A stretch of DNA of 64,000 nucleotides from Maribrevibacterium harenarium (GTDB lineage Bacteria > Pseudomonadota > Gammaproteobacteria > Pseudomonadales > Marinomonadaceae): NCBI RefSeq assembly GCF_006385675.1, contig NZ_VFRR01000004.1, positions 62,001-126,000 on the forward strand, read 5' to 3'. Every line of letters begins with the position of its first letter. Positions within the stretch are counted from its first letter, which is position 1. The notes below the pieces were generated by a model. It was not told where the DNA came from and made no database searches. It worked only from the letters and a program-made list of their open reading frames with translations. Below are positions 1 to 7,970 of the stretch, piece by piece. A program made the translations under genes and the position numbers.

Positions 1-995
1 AGAAAGATAGCAGTTCTGAATTATCCATTGCAGGCAAGCAATTTGAATATACCCGGCGGGTCGAGGATGTGCTACTACAGCGGGTAAACAATATTCTCGA
101 CCCTGTCGTGGGTGGTGGGCGGTTTAAAGCGGAAGTCTCGGCAGATATTGATTTCACCGCTGTTGAGCAAACCGACGAACAATATAACCCAGATTTATTG
201 GCACTTCGCAGTGAGCAAACTCTACGTGAGCGACGCAATTCTGCCGCGGCTAACAGCGGTGTTCCCGGTTCACTGACTAATCAGCCTCCAGGAGCGGTAA
301 CTGCACCGGAAGCAGTCGATGAGAATGGTGCTCCTATCGGCGGAAACGCTAATAGCAGCAATGATCAAAGTCGTGAAGAGGTGACGCGAAACTTTGAGCT
401 TGATCGCAGTATTAGCTATACCAAGCGTCAGCAGGGTACCGTCAGACGTTTGTCTGTGGCTGTTGTAGTCGACGATATCGCTTCTCTGGATAGCGAGACC
501 GGAGCGCTTATTCGTACACCTTGGAGTGATGAAGAGCTTAGCAGACTTACACTACTTGTTCGTGATGCGGTAGGTTATGACCCTTCCCGTGGTGATAGTG
601 TCAGCGTGATCAACTCGCCGTTCGCCTTGCCGGAACCCCCAGATCTGCCAGAGCCCATACCATTCTACCAGCAGACTTGGTTCCTCAATTTGCTGCAGCC
701 TTTGATGGTGGGTATGTTTGTCTTGTTGCTCCTGTTGCTAGTGGTACGCCCGATATTGCGTACCTTGAGTGAGCAAAATAAAATCGCAGTGGCAGAAGAC
801 ACCGAAGCTGCTATTTTTGCCGATGAAACTGACGAAATTTCTGATGATCAGGTATCTCTCGTTAGTGCAGAGGATGTCTTAGTTCCTGGCTCCCCAGAGA
901 AGATTGAGCGTCAGCTTAATGCTATCCGTGGTTTGATTGCCGAGGAACCAGAGCGTGTTGCTCAAGTAGTTAAGCAGTGGGTAATGGAAGGCTAG
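1..995 (+). CDS. fliF: Flagellar MS-ring protein FliF, 5'-truncated by the window edge
   Basis: FliF builds the inner-membrane MS ring that anchors the flagellar rotor and houses the export gate. Only the C-terminal 330 or so residues are visible; the reading frame is open from base 3, so the true start lies left of the window. The visible part has the periplasmic ring-building region, a Ser/Asn/Pro-rich linker, then a strong transmembrane segment (LLQPLMVGMFVLLLLLL) near bases 690-750. It ends in an acidic cytoplasmic tail with the conserved FliG-binding end (IRGLIAEEPERVAQVVKQWV). The stop is directly followed by the fliG start codon, so the two are translationally coupled. The family assignment is secure from the tail motif and the fliG-H-I-J context. 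Confidence 0.96.
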   Translation, partial: KDSSSELSIAGKQFEYTRRVEDVLLQRVNNILDPVVGGGRFKAEVSADIDFTAVEQTDEQYNPDLLALRSEQTLRERRNSAAANSGVPGSLTNQPPGAVTAPEAVDENGAPIGGNANSSNDQSREEVTRNFELDRSISYTKRQQGTVRRLSVAVVVDDIASLDSETGALIRTPWSDEELSRLTLLVRDAVGYDPSRGDSVSVINSPFALPEPPDLPEPIPFYQQTWFLNLLQPLMVGMFVLLLLLLVVRPILRTLSEQNKIAVAEDTEAAIFADETDEISDDQVSLVSAEDVLVPGSPEKIERQLNAIRGLIAEEPERVAQVVKQWVMEG

Positions 996-2006
996 ATGTC
1001 AGATGCAACTGGGGGCGATTTAAGCTCCATTCAAAAAGCCGCTGTTTTGCTGATGTCGCTCGGTGAATCAGACGCAGCACAAATTCTTAAGCATATGGGG
1101 CCAAAAGAGGTTCAGCGTATTGGTCAGGCTATGGCGCAGCTGAGTAACGTACAGCGCCACCAAGTGGAAAAGGTATTAGACGATTTCCTAGTGTTAGTTG
1201 GAGATCAAACCGGCCTAGGTCTGGGTGCTGACGGCTATATTCGCAATATGTTGAAAGAAGCCCTAGGTGAAGAAAAAGCCGGTAGTTTGATTGATCGCAT
1301 ACTGCTAGGCGGAAATACTACTGGTTTGGATACGTTAAAATGGATGGAGCCAAGGGCTGTTGCGGATGTGATTCGTTATGAGCACCCGCAGATTCAGGCG
1401 ATTGTTATCTCCTATTTGGATCCGGACCAAGCAGCGGAAATTCTGGCTAACTTTGATGAGCGGGTGCGGCTTGATATTGTGTTACGGGTAGCAGCCCTAG
1501 AAACCGTACAGCCGGCTGCGTTGCAAGAATTGAATAACATTCTTGAGCGTCAATTCTCTGGCAACAACTCAACTAAGTCTACTTCGATTGGTGGTATTCG
1601 TACCGCTGCCAATATTATGAACTTCATCGACAGCTCGGTTGAAGCCGAGTTGATGGAGTCGATTCGCGACGTCGATGAAGACCTAGCGAACAACATTCAA
1701 GACCTGATGTTCGTATTTGATAACCTGATGGATGTGGATGATCGAGGTATTCAGGTGATTCTGCGCGAGGTAGAGTCTGAAACCTTGATTTTAGCCCTCA
1801 AAGGTGCGGATCCTGATATGCAGGAAAAAATCTTCAAGAATATGTCGTCCCGTGCGGCTGATATGTTACGCGATGACCTTGAGGCTAAAGGTCCAGTGCG
1901 TGTTAGCGAAGTAGAAGTTGCACAAAAAGAGATCTTGGCGATTGCCCGTCGCTTAGCAGACAATGGTGAAATTGTCTTGGGTGGCGGTGGAGAGCAGATG
2001 CTTTAG
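996..2006 (+). CDS. fliG: Flagellar motor switch protein FliG
   Basis: FliG forms the upper rotor ring. It binds the FliF tail through its N-domain and FliM through its middle domain, and its charged C-terminal helix meets the stator to generate torque. The 336-residue length is normal. The middle-domain EHPQ motif is visible at about residues 129-132. The C-domain carries the charged torque helix region (VDDRGIQVILREVESETL) and an AADMLRDDLEAKGPVR-type segment typical of gammaproteobacteria. The ATG abuts the fliF stop, and fliH follows after 9 bases. Nothing looks unusual. Confidence 0.98.
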   Translation: MSDATGGDLSSIQKAAVLLMSLGESDAAQILKHMGPKEVQRIGQAMAQLSNVQRHQVEKVLDDFLVLVGDQTGLGLGADGYIRNMLKEALGEEKAGSLIDRILLGGNTTGLDTLKWMEPRAVADVIRYEHPQIQAIVISYLDPDQAAEILANFDERVRLDIVLRVAALETVQPAALQELNNILERQFSGNNSTKSTSIGGIRTAANIMNFIDSSVEAELMESIRDVDEDLANNIQDLMFVFDNLMDVDDRGIQVILREVESETLILALKGADPDMQEKIFKNMSSRAADMLRDDLEAKGPVRVSEVEVAQKEILAIARRLADNGEIVLGGGGEQML

Positions 2007-2015
2007 TGGTAGCTC

Positions 2016-2807
2016 ATGGTGAAAGATGAATCCGGTGAACGCAAACTTACGGCGTACGAGCGTTGGGAGTTACCTAACTTAGAGCGCGGCGAGCCCGCGC
2101 CAAGTGTCGGCCAATCGGCACTGGCTATTCGTGAAGAAGCCTTTGAAGTTGACGAAGAAATCAGTGACGAGGAACTGGTTTACGAACCACTGACTGCACA
2201 ACAGCTAGAGGAAATACGTTCCGCGGCCTATGAAGAGGGCTTTATACAAGGGGAAGCGGATGGCTATCAAAAAGGCATGGAAGAAGGGCATGCTGCGGGT
2301 GTTGAACAAGGTCTAGTAGAAGGCCGTGAGCAGGGATACCAAGAAGGTCTGGCACAAGCGCTTACCGAAGGCACGGAGCAAGCTCAGCAGCAGCTCGAAG
2401 TATTAGAACAAGCCCTTAATGCATTAGTCGATGAACTGCAATCGCCCCTCGAAGATAGCCGTGATGCGTTAGAAAGATTACTGGCGCAAACAGTTCGTAG
2501 CATGGTCAGTCACATTACTGAGCGCGAGCTGACAGATCATGCTGAAGCGCTCCTGACACGTCATTTGACGGCCGCCCTAAATCGACTTAGTGAATTTAGC
2601 GGGCGTATCAAAGTCAAAGTGCATCCAGACGTTCTTGAAGCAGCTGAAGCATTACAAGTTTCTTCCCGTCTTAACCTGCAATTTGAAACTGACTCGGAAT
2701 TATTGCCAGGGGGGTTTATTATCGACTCTCAAGCATTTCACCTAGATGGTCGGGTCGAAACAGCCATGGCGGCGATATTCGATGGTTTCGCCAAGGAGCA
2801 GGAGTAA
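2016..2807 (+). CDS. fliH: Flagellar export apparatus regulator FliH
   Basis: FliH is the peripheral stalk-like negative regulator of the FliI ATPase and tethers the ATPase to the rotor through FliN. The 263-residue protein starts with an acidic region. It then has a run of GxxxG-type repeats at about residues 75-115 (EEGFIQGEADGYQKGMEEG and onward), which is characteristic of FliH. A coiled coil and a V-ATPase E-subunit-like C-domain follow. The ATG at 2016 lies 9 bases after the fliG stop; the Shine-Dalgarno is weak, so translational coupling is likely. The next gene, fliI, begins 9 bases after its stop. Confidence 0.95.
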   Translation: MVKDESGERKLTAYERWELPNLERGEPAPSVGQSALAIREEAFEVDEEISDEELVYEPLTAQQLEEIRSAAYEEGFIQGEADGYQKGMEEGHAAGVEQGLVEGREQGYQEGLAQALTEGTEQAQQQLEVLEQALNALVDELQSPLEDSRDALERLLAQTVRSMVSHITERELTDHAEALLTRHLTAALNRLSEFSGRIKVKVHPDVLEAAEALQVSSRLNLQFETDSELLPGGFIIDSQAFHLDGRVETAMAAIFDGFAKEQE

Positions 2808-2816
2808 CCTGCTAAC

Positions 2817-4145
2817 ATGACTTCTATTCTTGAAAGACTCGACAAACGCTTCAGCTCCCCATTACCAAAACGCTCCCTAGATATAGAAGGTAAAGTGACC
2901 CGTATGGTTGGCTTAACCATGGAAGCGGTAGGATTATCAGCGGCCTTAGGGGACCGTTGTGCTGTTCAAATTCGAGCGGAGCGGTGGGTCGAGTCTGAAG
3001 TGGTAGGCTTTACCGGCGAACTAACCTATTTGATGCCAACGGAAGCGATTGATGGCATTGCTCCGGGGGCCCGGGTTCGTCCGTTAAAAGAAGACAGCCA
3101 GATGCCTGTTGGCCCAGGGTTGCTTGGTCGTGTTGTGAATGGCTTAGGGCGTCCTTTAGATGGTAAGGGGCCGATTCAAGCGCAAGATTATATTAGCCTT
3201 CAAGGGGAAATTATTAACCCGTTGGAGCGTAAGCCAATCACTGATACCCTAGACGTGGGCATCAAAGCCATCAACGGTTTGCTGACGGTTGGTAAAGGCC
3301 AGCGTCTCGGCTTGTTTGCGGGTAGTGGTGTTGGTAAAAGCGTACTACTAGGTATGATGACCCGCTTTACCGAAGCGGATATCACCGTCGTGGGCTTGAT
3401 CGGCGAGCGTGGTCGTGAGGTGAAAGAATTTATTGAGCAAACCTTGGGAGAAGAGGGGCTTGCTCGCTCCGTGGTAGTGGCTTCGCCGGCTGATGATTCG
3501 GCATTAATGCGCCTGCGTGCAGCAGTGTTAACCTCTCGTATTGCCGAGTACTATCGGGATCAAGGTAAAAATGTCTTGCTGCTAATGGATAGTCTCACCC
3601 GTTATGCCCAGGCACAGCGTGAAATTGCACTGTCGGTAGGGGAGCCCCCAGCAACCAAAGGTTATCCTCCATCGGTGTTTTCTAAGTTGCCTTGGCTAGT
3701 AGAACGTGCCGGAAATGGCAAAGAAGGCGGCGGCTCGGTAACGGCATTTTATACGGTACTCACGGAGGGAGATGATCAGCAAGATCCTATCGCGGATGCG
3801 TCGCGGGCTATTTTGGATGGTCATGTTTTACTATCGAGACGCTTGGCGGAAGAGGGCCATTATCCTGCTATTGATATCGAGGCGTCCATTTCTCGAGCGA
3901 TGCCACATATTGTCTCGGAGGCCCATCTTCAAGGCGCTTTGCAAGTTAAGCAACTCTATTCCAAATTTGCTCAGAACCGAGATTTAATTGCCGTAGGTGC
4001 CTATGCCAAGGGGAGTGATCCGGATCTGGACCGTGCTATTACCTTGATGCCAGCGATTAATGGTTTTTTACGCCAGTCATTGCGGGAAAGCTTTACCGTG
4101 GATCAAACTCTGGAGCAGCTGGTCAAGGCCATGACGTCTGGTTAA
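2817..4145 (+). CDS. fliI: Flagellum-specific ATPase FliI
   Basis: FliI is the hexameric ATPase that energises or primes flagellar type III export, held at the base by FliH and FliJ. The 442 residues show the F1-beta-like fold. Walker A, GSGVGKS, is at residues 169-175. A Walker B-type segment, [19 protein letters not shown], and the conserved [18 protein letters not shown] stretch follow. The C-terminal region ends normally. It sits in the fliFGHIJ segment, 9 bases after fliH. Length and motifs are typical. Confidence 0.98.
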   Translation: MTSILERLDKRFSSPLPKRSLDIEGKVTRMVGLTMEAVGLSAALGDRCAVQIRAERWVESEVVGFTGELTYLMPTEAIDGIAPGARVRPLKEDSQMPVGPGLLGRVVNGLGRPLDGKGPIQAQDYISLQGEIINPLERKPITDTLDVGIKAINGLLTVGKGQRLGLFAGSGVGKSVLLGMMTRFTEADITVVGLIGERGREVKEFIEQTLGEEGLARSVVVASPADDSALMRLRAAVLTSRIAEYYRDQGKNVLLLMDSLTRYAQAQREIALSVGEPPATKGYPPSVFSKLPWLVERAGNGKEGGGSVTAFYTVLTEGDDQQDPIADASRAILDGHVLLSRRLAEEGHYPAIDIEASISRAMPHIVSEAHLQGALQVKQLYSKFAQNRDLIAVGAYAKGSDPDLDRAITLMPAINGFLRQSLRESFTVDQTLEQLVKAMTSG

Positions 4146-4187
4146 ACTGTAGCGCAAGTCTAATTTCCCCATTTACCAAGGAGTGAT

Positions 4188-4628
4188 ATGAAGAAGTCTC
4201 AGCGAATGTCATTGCTGGTAGATGTGTGGCAACGTCGCGAAGATGATGTGGCGAAGCAGCTGGCCCAGGATCAGCAGCGGCTTGAGGCGGATCAGCGTAA
4301 ATTGCAAGAGCTAATGGACTACGCCAGCCAATATGAGCAGGAGCGTAACCTCCTCGGTCTATCCCCTTATTTAGCAACCAATTACCAGCATTTTGTCGAT
4401 CGGGTGCAACAAGCTATCACACAGCAGCGTCAGCAAATTCAGCGCTCTGAACAGCAGGTTAATATGACCCGCAGAAGATGGCAGCAAGCCAGAGCAAAAA
4501 CCAAAGGAATGGATTGGCTAAAGGACAAAAGTGAGCGAGAAGAGCAAGCGGTAGTTGATAAGCAGGAACAAAAGCAACTGGATGAACATGCTGGGCGATT
4601 GTATTTTAGTCGTCGAGGACTGTTTTGA
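4188..4628 (+). CDS. fliJ: Flagellar export chaperone/stalk protein FliJ
   Basis: FliJ is the small coiled-coil protein that inserts into the FliI hexamer like the gamma subunit of F1 and escorts export cargo. The 146-residue product is almost wholly predicted coiled coil, rich in Gln, Arg, Glu and Lys. It carries a typical internal YASQYEQERNLLGLSPY-like turn and a C-terminal YFSRRGLF. The ATG is preceded by a good Shine-Dalgarno (AAGGAG, seven bases upstream). The stop overlaps the ATG of the next gene (TGATG), so the following unknown gene belongs to the same transcript. Confidence 0.9.
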   Translation: MKKSQRMSLLVDVWQRREDDVAKQLAQDQQRLEADQRKLQELMDYASQYEQERNLLGLSPYLATNYQHFVDRVQQAITQQRQQIQRSEQQVNMTRRRWQQARAKTKGMDWLKDKSEREEQAVVDKQEQKQLDEHAGRLYFSRRGLF

Positions 4629-6202
4629 TGACTAGCGCTTTGATAAAGGCTTGTTACGAGCTTGAAGTGGCAGCGCTTAGTTTAACTGAGCCGCTCAACG
4701 GTCAAGAAATACGCCGGCTTAATCAAATTGCGTTTGTGGCTTCTCATTTTGCCACTAAGTTGGGTATTGAGAATTATCTAAAGGAATTCGTGGGACAGTT
4801 GGGGCAATGCCGTCTGTCATCACTAGATGATTTTAAAGTAGGCCTTGCTAGCTACATAATCTTCTTGAGAGGGAAGCTATTTTCACCTGAGCAGAGCTTT
4901 GTTACGCCATCGCTTCCTGCTGTTTGCTCCCAGCCTAGGCGATTAGTGATTGGTACTTTTCAGGGGGAGCGCAATAGTTTCTGGCATGAGCTAGATATCT
5001 TGACTGAATTTGGGGACTGGCACGTTACCTCAGTGGCGCAGCCAGAATTAGTTACCCGAAAATCCTTCAGCGCACAAATTCATCTAATGACGGCCGTCAC
5101 TCAAGCTTTTCTGGAAAGTCGTTTTGAAGACTGGCGGTGGCGCTTAGCGCCGTTAAGGTCAGCTCAATTTGTGAATGGTAGTGTATCCGGCTTATCTCCA
5201 GCTTACCTTGCTAGACAGCAGCAAGAGTGTAGCTTGTCGATTGGCTCTTCCGAGCTTACCAACAGCTCTGCATCGGAGCTCTCAATCGCCTCAAGTTGTT
5301 TTCTCCGACCTATTTGGCTCCATGGAGCAAGATATATGCTTCACATGGATACTGAGCTGCAGTTATTAGGGGCAGATCAATTAGTATACAAGCCCTCCAC
5401 CGAGCTGTTGTGCGTGCTGTCACAAGGAGAAGTGAGTTGGGCAATTCCTTATTACTGGGTAATTAATGACAGTCTTCGAGGTGCAAATCTTCCCAATGTG
5501 CCGAGCTTTGTATTGTCCGAAGACGGTCAGCGGGTGCCAGTTGATGAGGGGCATGCTGGTATCTATGAGCACTGGTTGCATATCGATAGTATTTCCGAGA
5601 GCTATCTCTTGTTGGTGCCGAGAATCCAGTTGCTTTCAGCTATTCCTCTCGTGGTACGCCATCATGCTAAGTTCTGTGCCAACTATTGGATGTCCCAGGG
5701 ACAGGTTTTCCGTGAGCCATGGCAGCCACTACTCAGGGCTATCGAGTCAGACCCTCTGGAATTTCCGGTGATTTCTCCTGAGTATCGGGGGGTAGAATTT
5801 CTTTACTCAGACTCATCGCCAACGACCATCAAAATTGACGATGGGGTGATTATTGATGTGTTAGTTGATGACTTGGGGCATTGGGTGAGCGAGCGGGAAA
5901 TCCTCTACGGTGAGTATGTGCTGCCGGTATTGAGGGTAGGGAGTAATATGCAAGTCCCCTCTGGTTCGGAAACAGGTATTATTGTGCTAATTGGCCAGGG
6001 TGAGGCATGGTTTGGCTTGTTGCTCCGGCGGCCGCTGGGACTTACTGAAATGCCACAGAAAATTGAATCTGTGTCTATCACGTTAAGCGCAGATTTTGTG
6101 GTGCAAATTCCTACGGACAACGCAACAGTGGCAATCCACTCTCATCATTACCGTGATCTTTGGTCGGATCTCTATACTCAGGTTGCTAAAAATGGAAACT
6201 GA
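4628..6202 (+). CDS. Uncharacterised 524-residue protein in the flagellar operon, possible divergent CheW-like tail
   Basis: I do not recognise this family. The ATG at 4628 overlaps the fliJ stop (TGATG) with AGGA about 10 bases upstream; a TTG one codon earlier is less likely. No signal peptide or membrane segment is evident, so it should be cytoplasmic. Residues 1-90 look helical. The middle is mixed alpha/beta. The last 110 residues contain a stretch (YGEYVLPVLRVGS, then GIIVLIGQGEAWFGLLLRRP, then LGLTEMP). Its order and spacing recall the CheW fold: a 'LPVIDLR' strand, a 'VVEVGGRRVGLLVD' strand pair and a 'GVVEIP' end. The middle (LLCVLSQGEVSWAIPYYWV) may be a second degenerate copy. This resemblance is inference. 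It overlaps the next gene by 11 bases, implying co-expression. Confidence 0.6.
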   Translation: MTSALIKACYELEVAALSLTEPLNGQEIRRLNQIAFVASHFATKLGIENYLKEFVGQLGQCRLSSLDDFKVGLASYIIFLRGKLFSPEQSFVTPSLPAVCSQPRRLVIGTFQGERNSFWHELDILTEFGDWHVTSVAQPELVTRKSFSAQIHLMTAVTQAFLESRFEDWRWRLAPLRSAQFVNGSVSGLSPAYLARQQQECSLSIGSSELTNSSASELSIASSCFLRPIWLHGARYMLHMDTELQLLGADQLVYKPSTELLCVLSQGEVSWAIPYYWVINDSLRGANLPNVPSFVLSEDGQRVPVDEGHAGIYEHWLHIDSISESYLLLVPRIQLLSAIPLVVRHHAKFCANYWMSQGQVFREPWQPLLRAIESDPLEFPVISPEYRGVEFLYSDSSPTTIKIDDGVIIDVLVDDLGHWVSEREILYGEYVLPVLRVGSNMQVPSGSETGIIVLIGQGEAWFGLLLRRPLGLTEMPQKIESVSITLSADFVVQIPTDNATVAIHSHHYRDLWSDLYTQVAKNGN

Positions 6203-7652
6203 AGATATCTGCATTGCTGCATTTGCTAAAAAGCGTAGTCGTCAAAGCGATTGGCTGGTAGTACATGGAGTACTGTTTGTTTTGCTTTTTGGTGGTTTCA
6301 CCGGCAGTTGCTTATATTTGAGTCTCTACCCCGACTCTATGGCCCTGTCGCCATGGTGGTTGTATGGGGCCGGATTTGGCCTTGTTGTGGGGTATTTCGT
6401 CTACCTACTCAGAAGAGTTCATCAGGATACTCAAGCGAGTTTGCGTTACTTCCAATTATTGGTTGATCGTAGGGAACGGCATCCAGAGCACCAGTTGGTG
6501 CCGGTTAGTAGAAGGGATGAGTTTGGTGATTTTGCGCGTTATCTTGATAACGCTTTAGTAACGATCGCTTACGACTACCAGCATGTGTCAAACAAATTTG
6601 AGCTGTTGCAGGCCGCGTTGGCGGGATCTCTAACCGCGAAAGTTCTGCTCAATAGTAAACATGAAGTTGTCACACAGAGTCTGGGTTTTATGAATCTATG
6701 GGAGCATTCCCGCAGCGAAATTTCCGCATTGGTTGGTGCTGATCATCATCTAGACTGTCTCATTGGTGAGAGACTGGATGTGGGTGATATCGAACACGGC
6801 AGCGTGCGATATATCGACAACATCCGTTACGAACTGAATAAGTTGCCGTTGCTGCATGAGAATGAACCTATTGGTTTCTTGCTTGAATGCCGACAGCATC
6901 AGAATCAAGCGGAAATACAGGCGCTTACTGCCAACATCAATCTGTTAGCCGCCGATAGTTGGGATATACCAGTCAGGTTACAGGATAAGTTATCGCCATT
7001 TTATCCTCATACGGTCAAATTGGAGTCTGTGCGTCGTCGAGTAAAAGGGGCGTTAGAGCAACTGTCACATTTCTTTATTGAACATGGTGTAGTGACGCAA
7101 AAAATTACTAAACTACAACAGCTCGAAGGACTGACGACAGCTAATCTTCAACCTAGCGGTATTGATCAAGCGCAACTAGAGGGTTGGCAAACCACTCACT
7201 TGGAGCAGCTGAACGAGATTTATCGTCAATTAGGTAATCTTGCCAGTGGTCTGGATCATCAATCTCAGAGCGTGGCGGAGAACACCGAAACTTGGACAGA
7301 GCAGATGCGCTCAAGTAGAGATCAGCTGCAGTTTGTGCAACATGCGATTGAAGATATAAAAGCGGCTATCGTGCAGTGGATTGCTCCAGGAGCGGTGCAA
7401 AACCCCCAATTAGTTAGAGCCCATGCGATTGATCTCAGTCACGATATAGATACCGTTATTGCGGTCGTCCGCGAAGCGCGTTCGATCATAGATACAGAGA
7501 TGCTCCCCGGAACGGATGGCCACGAAATCATTCACGATGTTACTGAATTAGGCGAGCGAATTTTACAAGCCGAAGCGCACGTAAAAGGGCTTTCCAGATT
7601 ATATGCTCACAAGATTGAGAATGTAGCGATAGAGCCGTGGGACGAATTTTAG
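6192..7652 (+). CDS. Two-TM membrane protein with HAMP/PAS-like regions and coiled coil, no chemoreceptor tip
   Basis: Function unknown. I choose the ATG at 6192 (486 residues); upstream extension only reads through the previous gene. A short cytoplasmic N-terminus precedes TM1 (about residues 20-44), a very short periplasmic loop (YPDSMALSP) and TM2 (about 52-72). A HAMP-like stretch with SRRDEFGDFARYLDNAL follows, then a PAS-like segment around VLLNSKHEVVTQSLGFMNLW. The rest is long helical coiled coil rich in Gln and Leu. The topology is that of a sensory receptor. However, the highly conserved MCP signalling hairpin is absent, as are histidine-kinase, GGDEF and EAL motifs. It overlaps the preceding gene by 11 bases and lies 12 bases before a STAS gene. 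Inference: a membrane sensor or scaffold feeding flagellar regulation. Confidence 0.6.
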   Translation: METEDICIAAFAKKRSRQSDWLVVHGVLFVLLFGGFTGSCLYLSLYPDSMALSPWWLYGAGFGLVVGYFVYLLRRVHQDTQASLRYFQLLVDRRERHPEHQLVPVSRRDEFGDFARYLDNALVTIAYDYQHVSNKFELLQAALAGSLTAKVLLNSKHEVVTQSLGFMNLWEHSRSEISALVGADHHLDCLIGERLDVGDIEHGSVRYIDNIRYELNKLPLLHENEPIGFLLECRQHQNQAEIQALTANINLLAADSWDIPVRLQDKLSPFYPHTVKLESVRRRVKGALEQLSHFFIEHGVVTQKITKLQQLEGLTTANLQPSGIDQAQLEGWQTTHLEQLNEIYRQLGNLASGLDHQSQSVAENTETWTEQMRSSRDQLQFVQHAIEDIKAAIVQWIAPGAVQNPQLVRAHAIDLSHDIDTVIAVVREARSIIDTEMLPGTDGHEIIHDVTELGERILQAEAHVKGLSRLYAHKIENVAIEPWDEF

Positions 7653-7664
7653 AAGGGATAGAAT

Positions 7665-7964
7665 ATGATTCATCACGAATTAATAGCGAAAACGAAGACG
7701 GTAAAAGTGGTTGTCGAGGGACGGTTCGATTTCAACTGTCAAAACGAGTTCAAAGAAGTCATTACCCAGTACTCAGGCCAGAATCGCTTTTTGATTGATT
7801 TGAGTAGGGTAACTTATATGGATTCGGCGGCACTAGGCATGTTGCTGTTATTGCGGGATCACGCGGGTGGTGGCCAAGAAAAAATCATCTTGAAATCGGC
7901 GCCTCCAGCCACCCTTGATGTATTGCGCATCGCCAACTTTGATCGACTTTTTACCTTGGAGTGA
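7665..7964 (+). CDS. hsbA: STAS-domain anti-anti-sigma factor, HsbA-like
   Basis: This single-domain STAS protein of 99 residues resembles SpoIIAA and Pseudomonas HsbA. The predicted phosphorylatable serine is Ser54 in VTYMDSAALGMLLLLRD. In P. aeruginosa, HsbA switches partners between the anti-sigma factor FlgM and a diguanylate cyclase, linking motility to biofilm. Here it lies 6 bases upstream of a gene with the HsbR domain order, which supports the same pairing. A Shine-Dalgarno (AAGGGA) precedes the ATG. Family membership is clear. The symbol rests on analogy of domain and neighbour, because flgM is not in this window. Confidence 0.8.
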   Translation: MIHHELIAKTKTVKVVVEGRFDFNCQNEFKEVITQYSGQNRFLIDLSRVTYMDSAALGMLLLLRDHAGGGQEKIILKSAPPATLDVLRIANFDRLFTLE

Positions 7965-7970
7965 TGTCTG

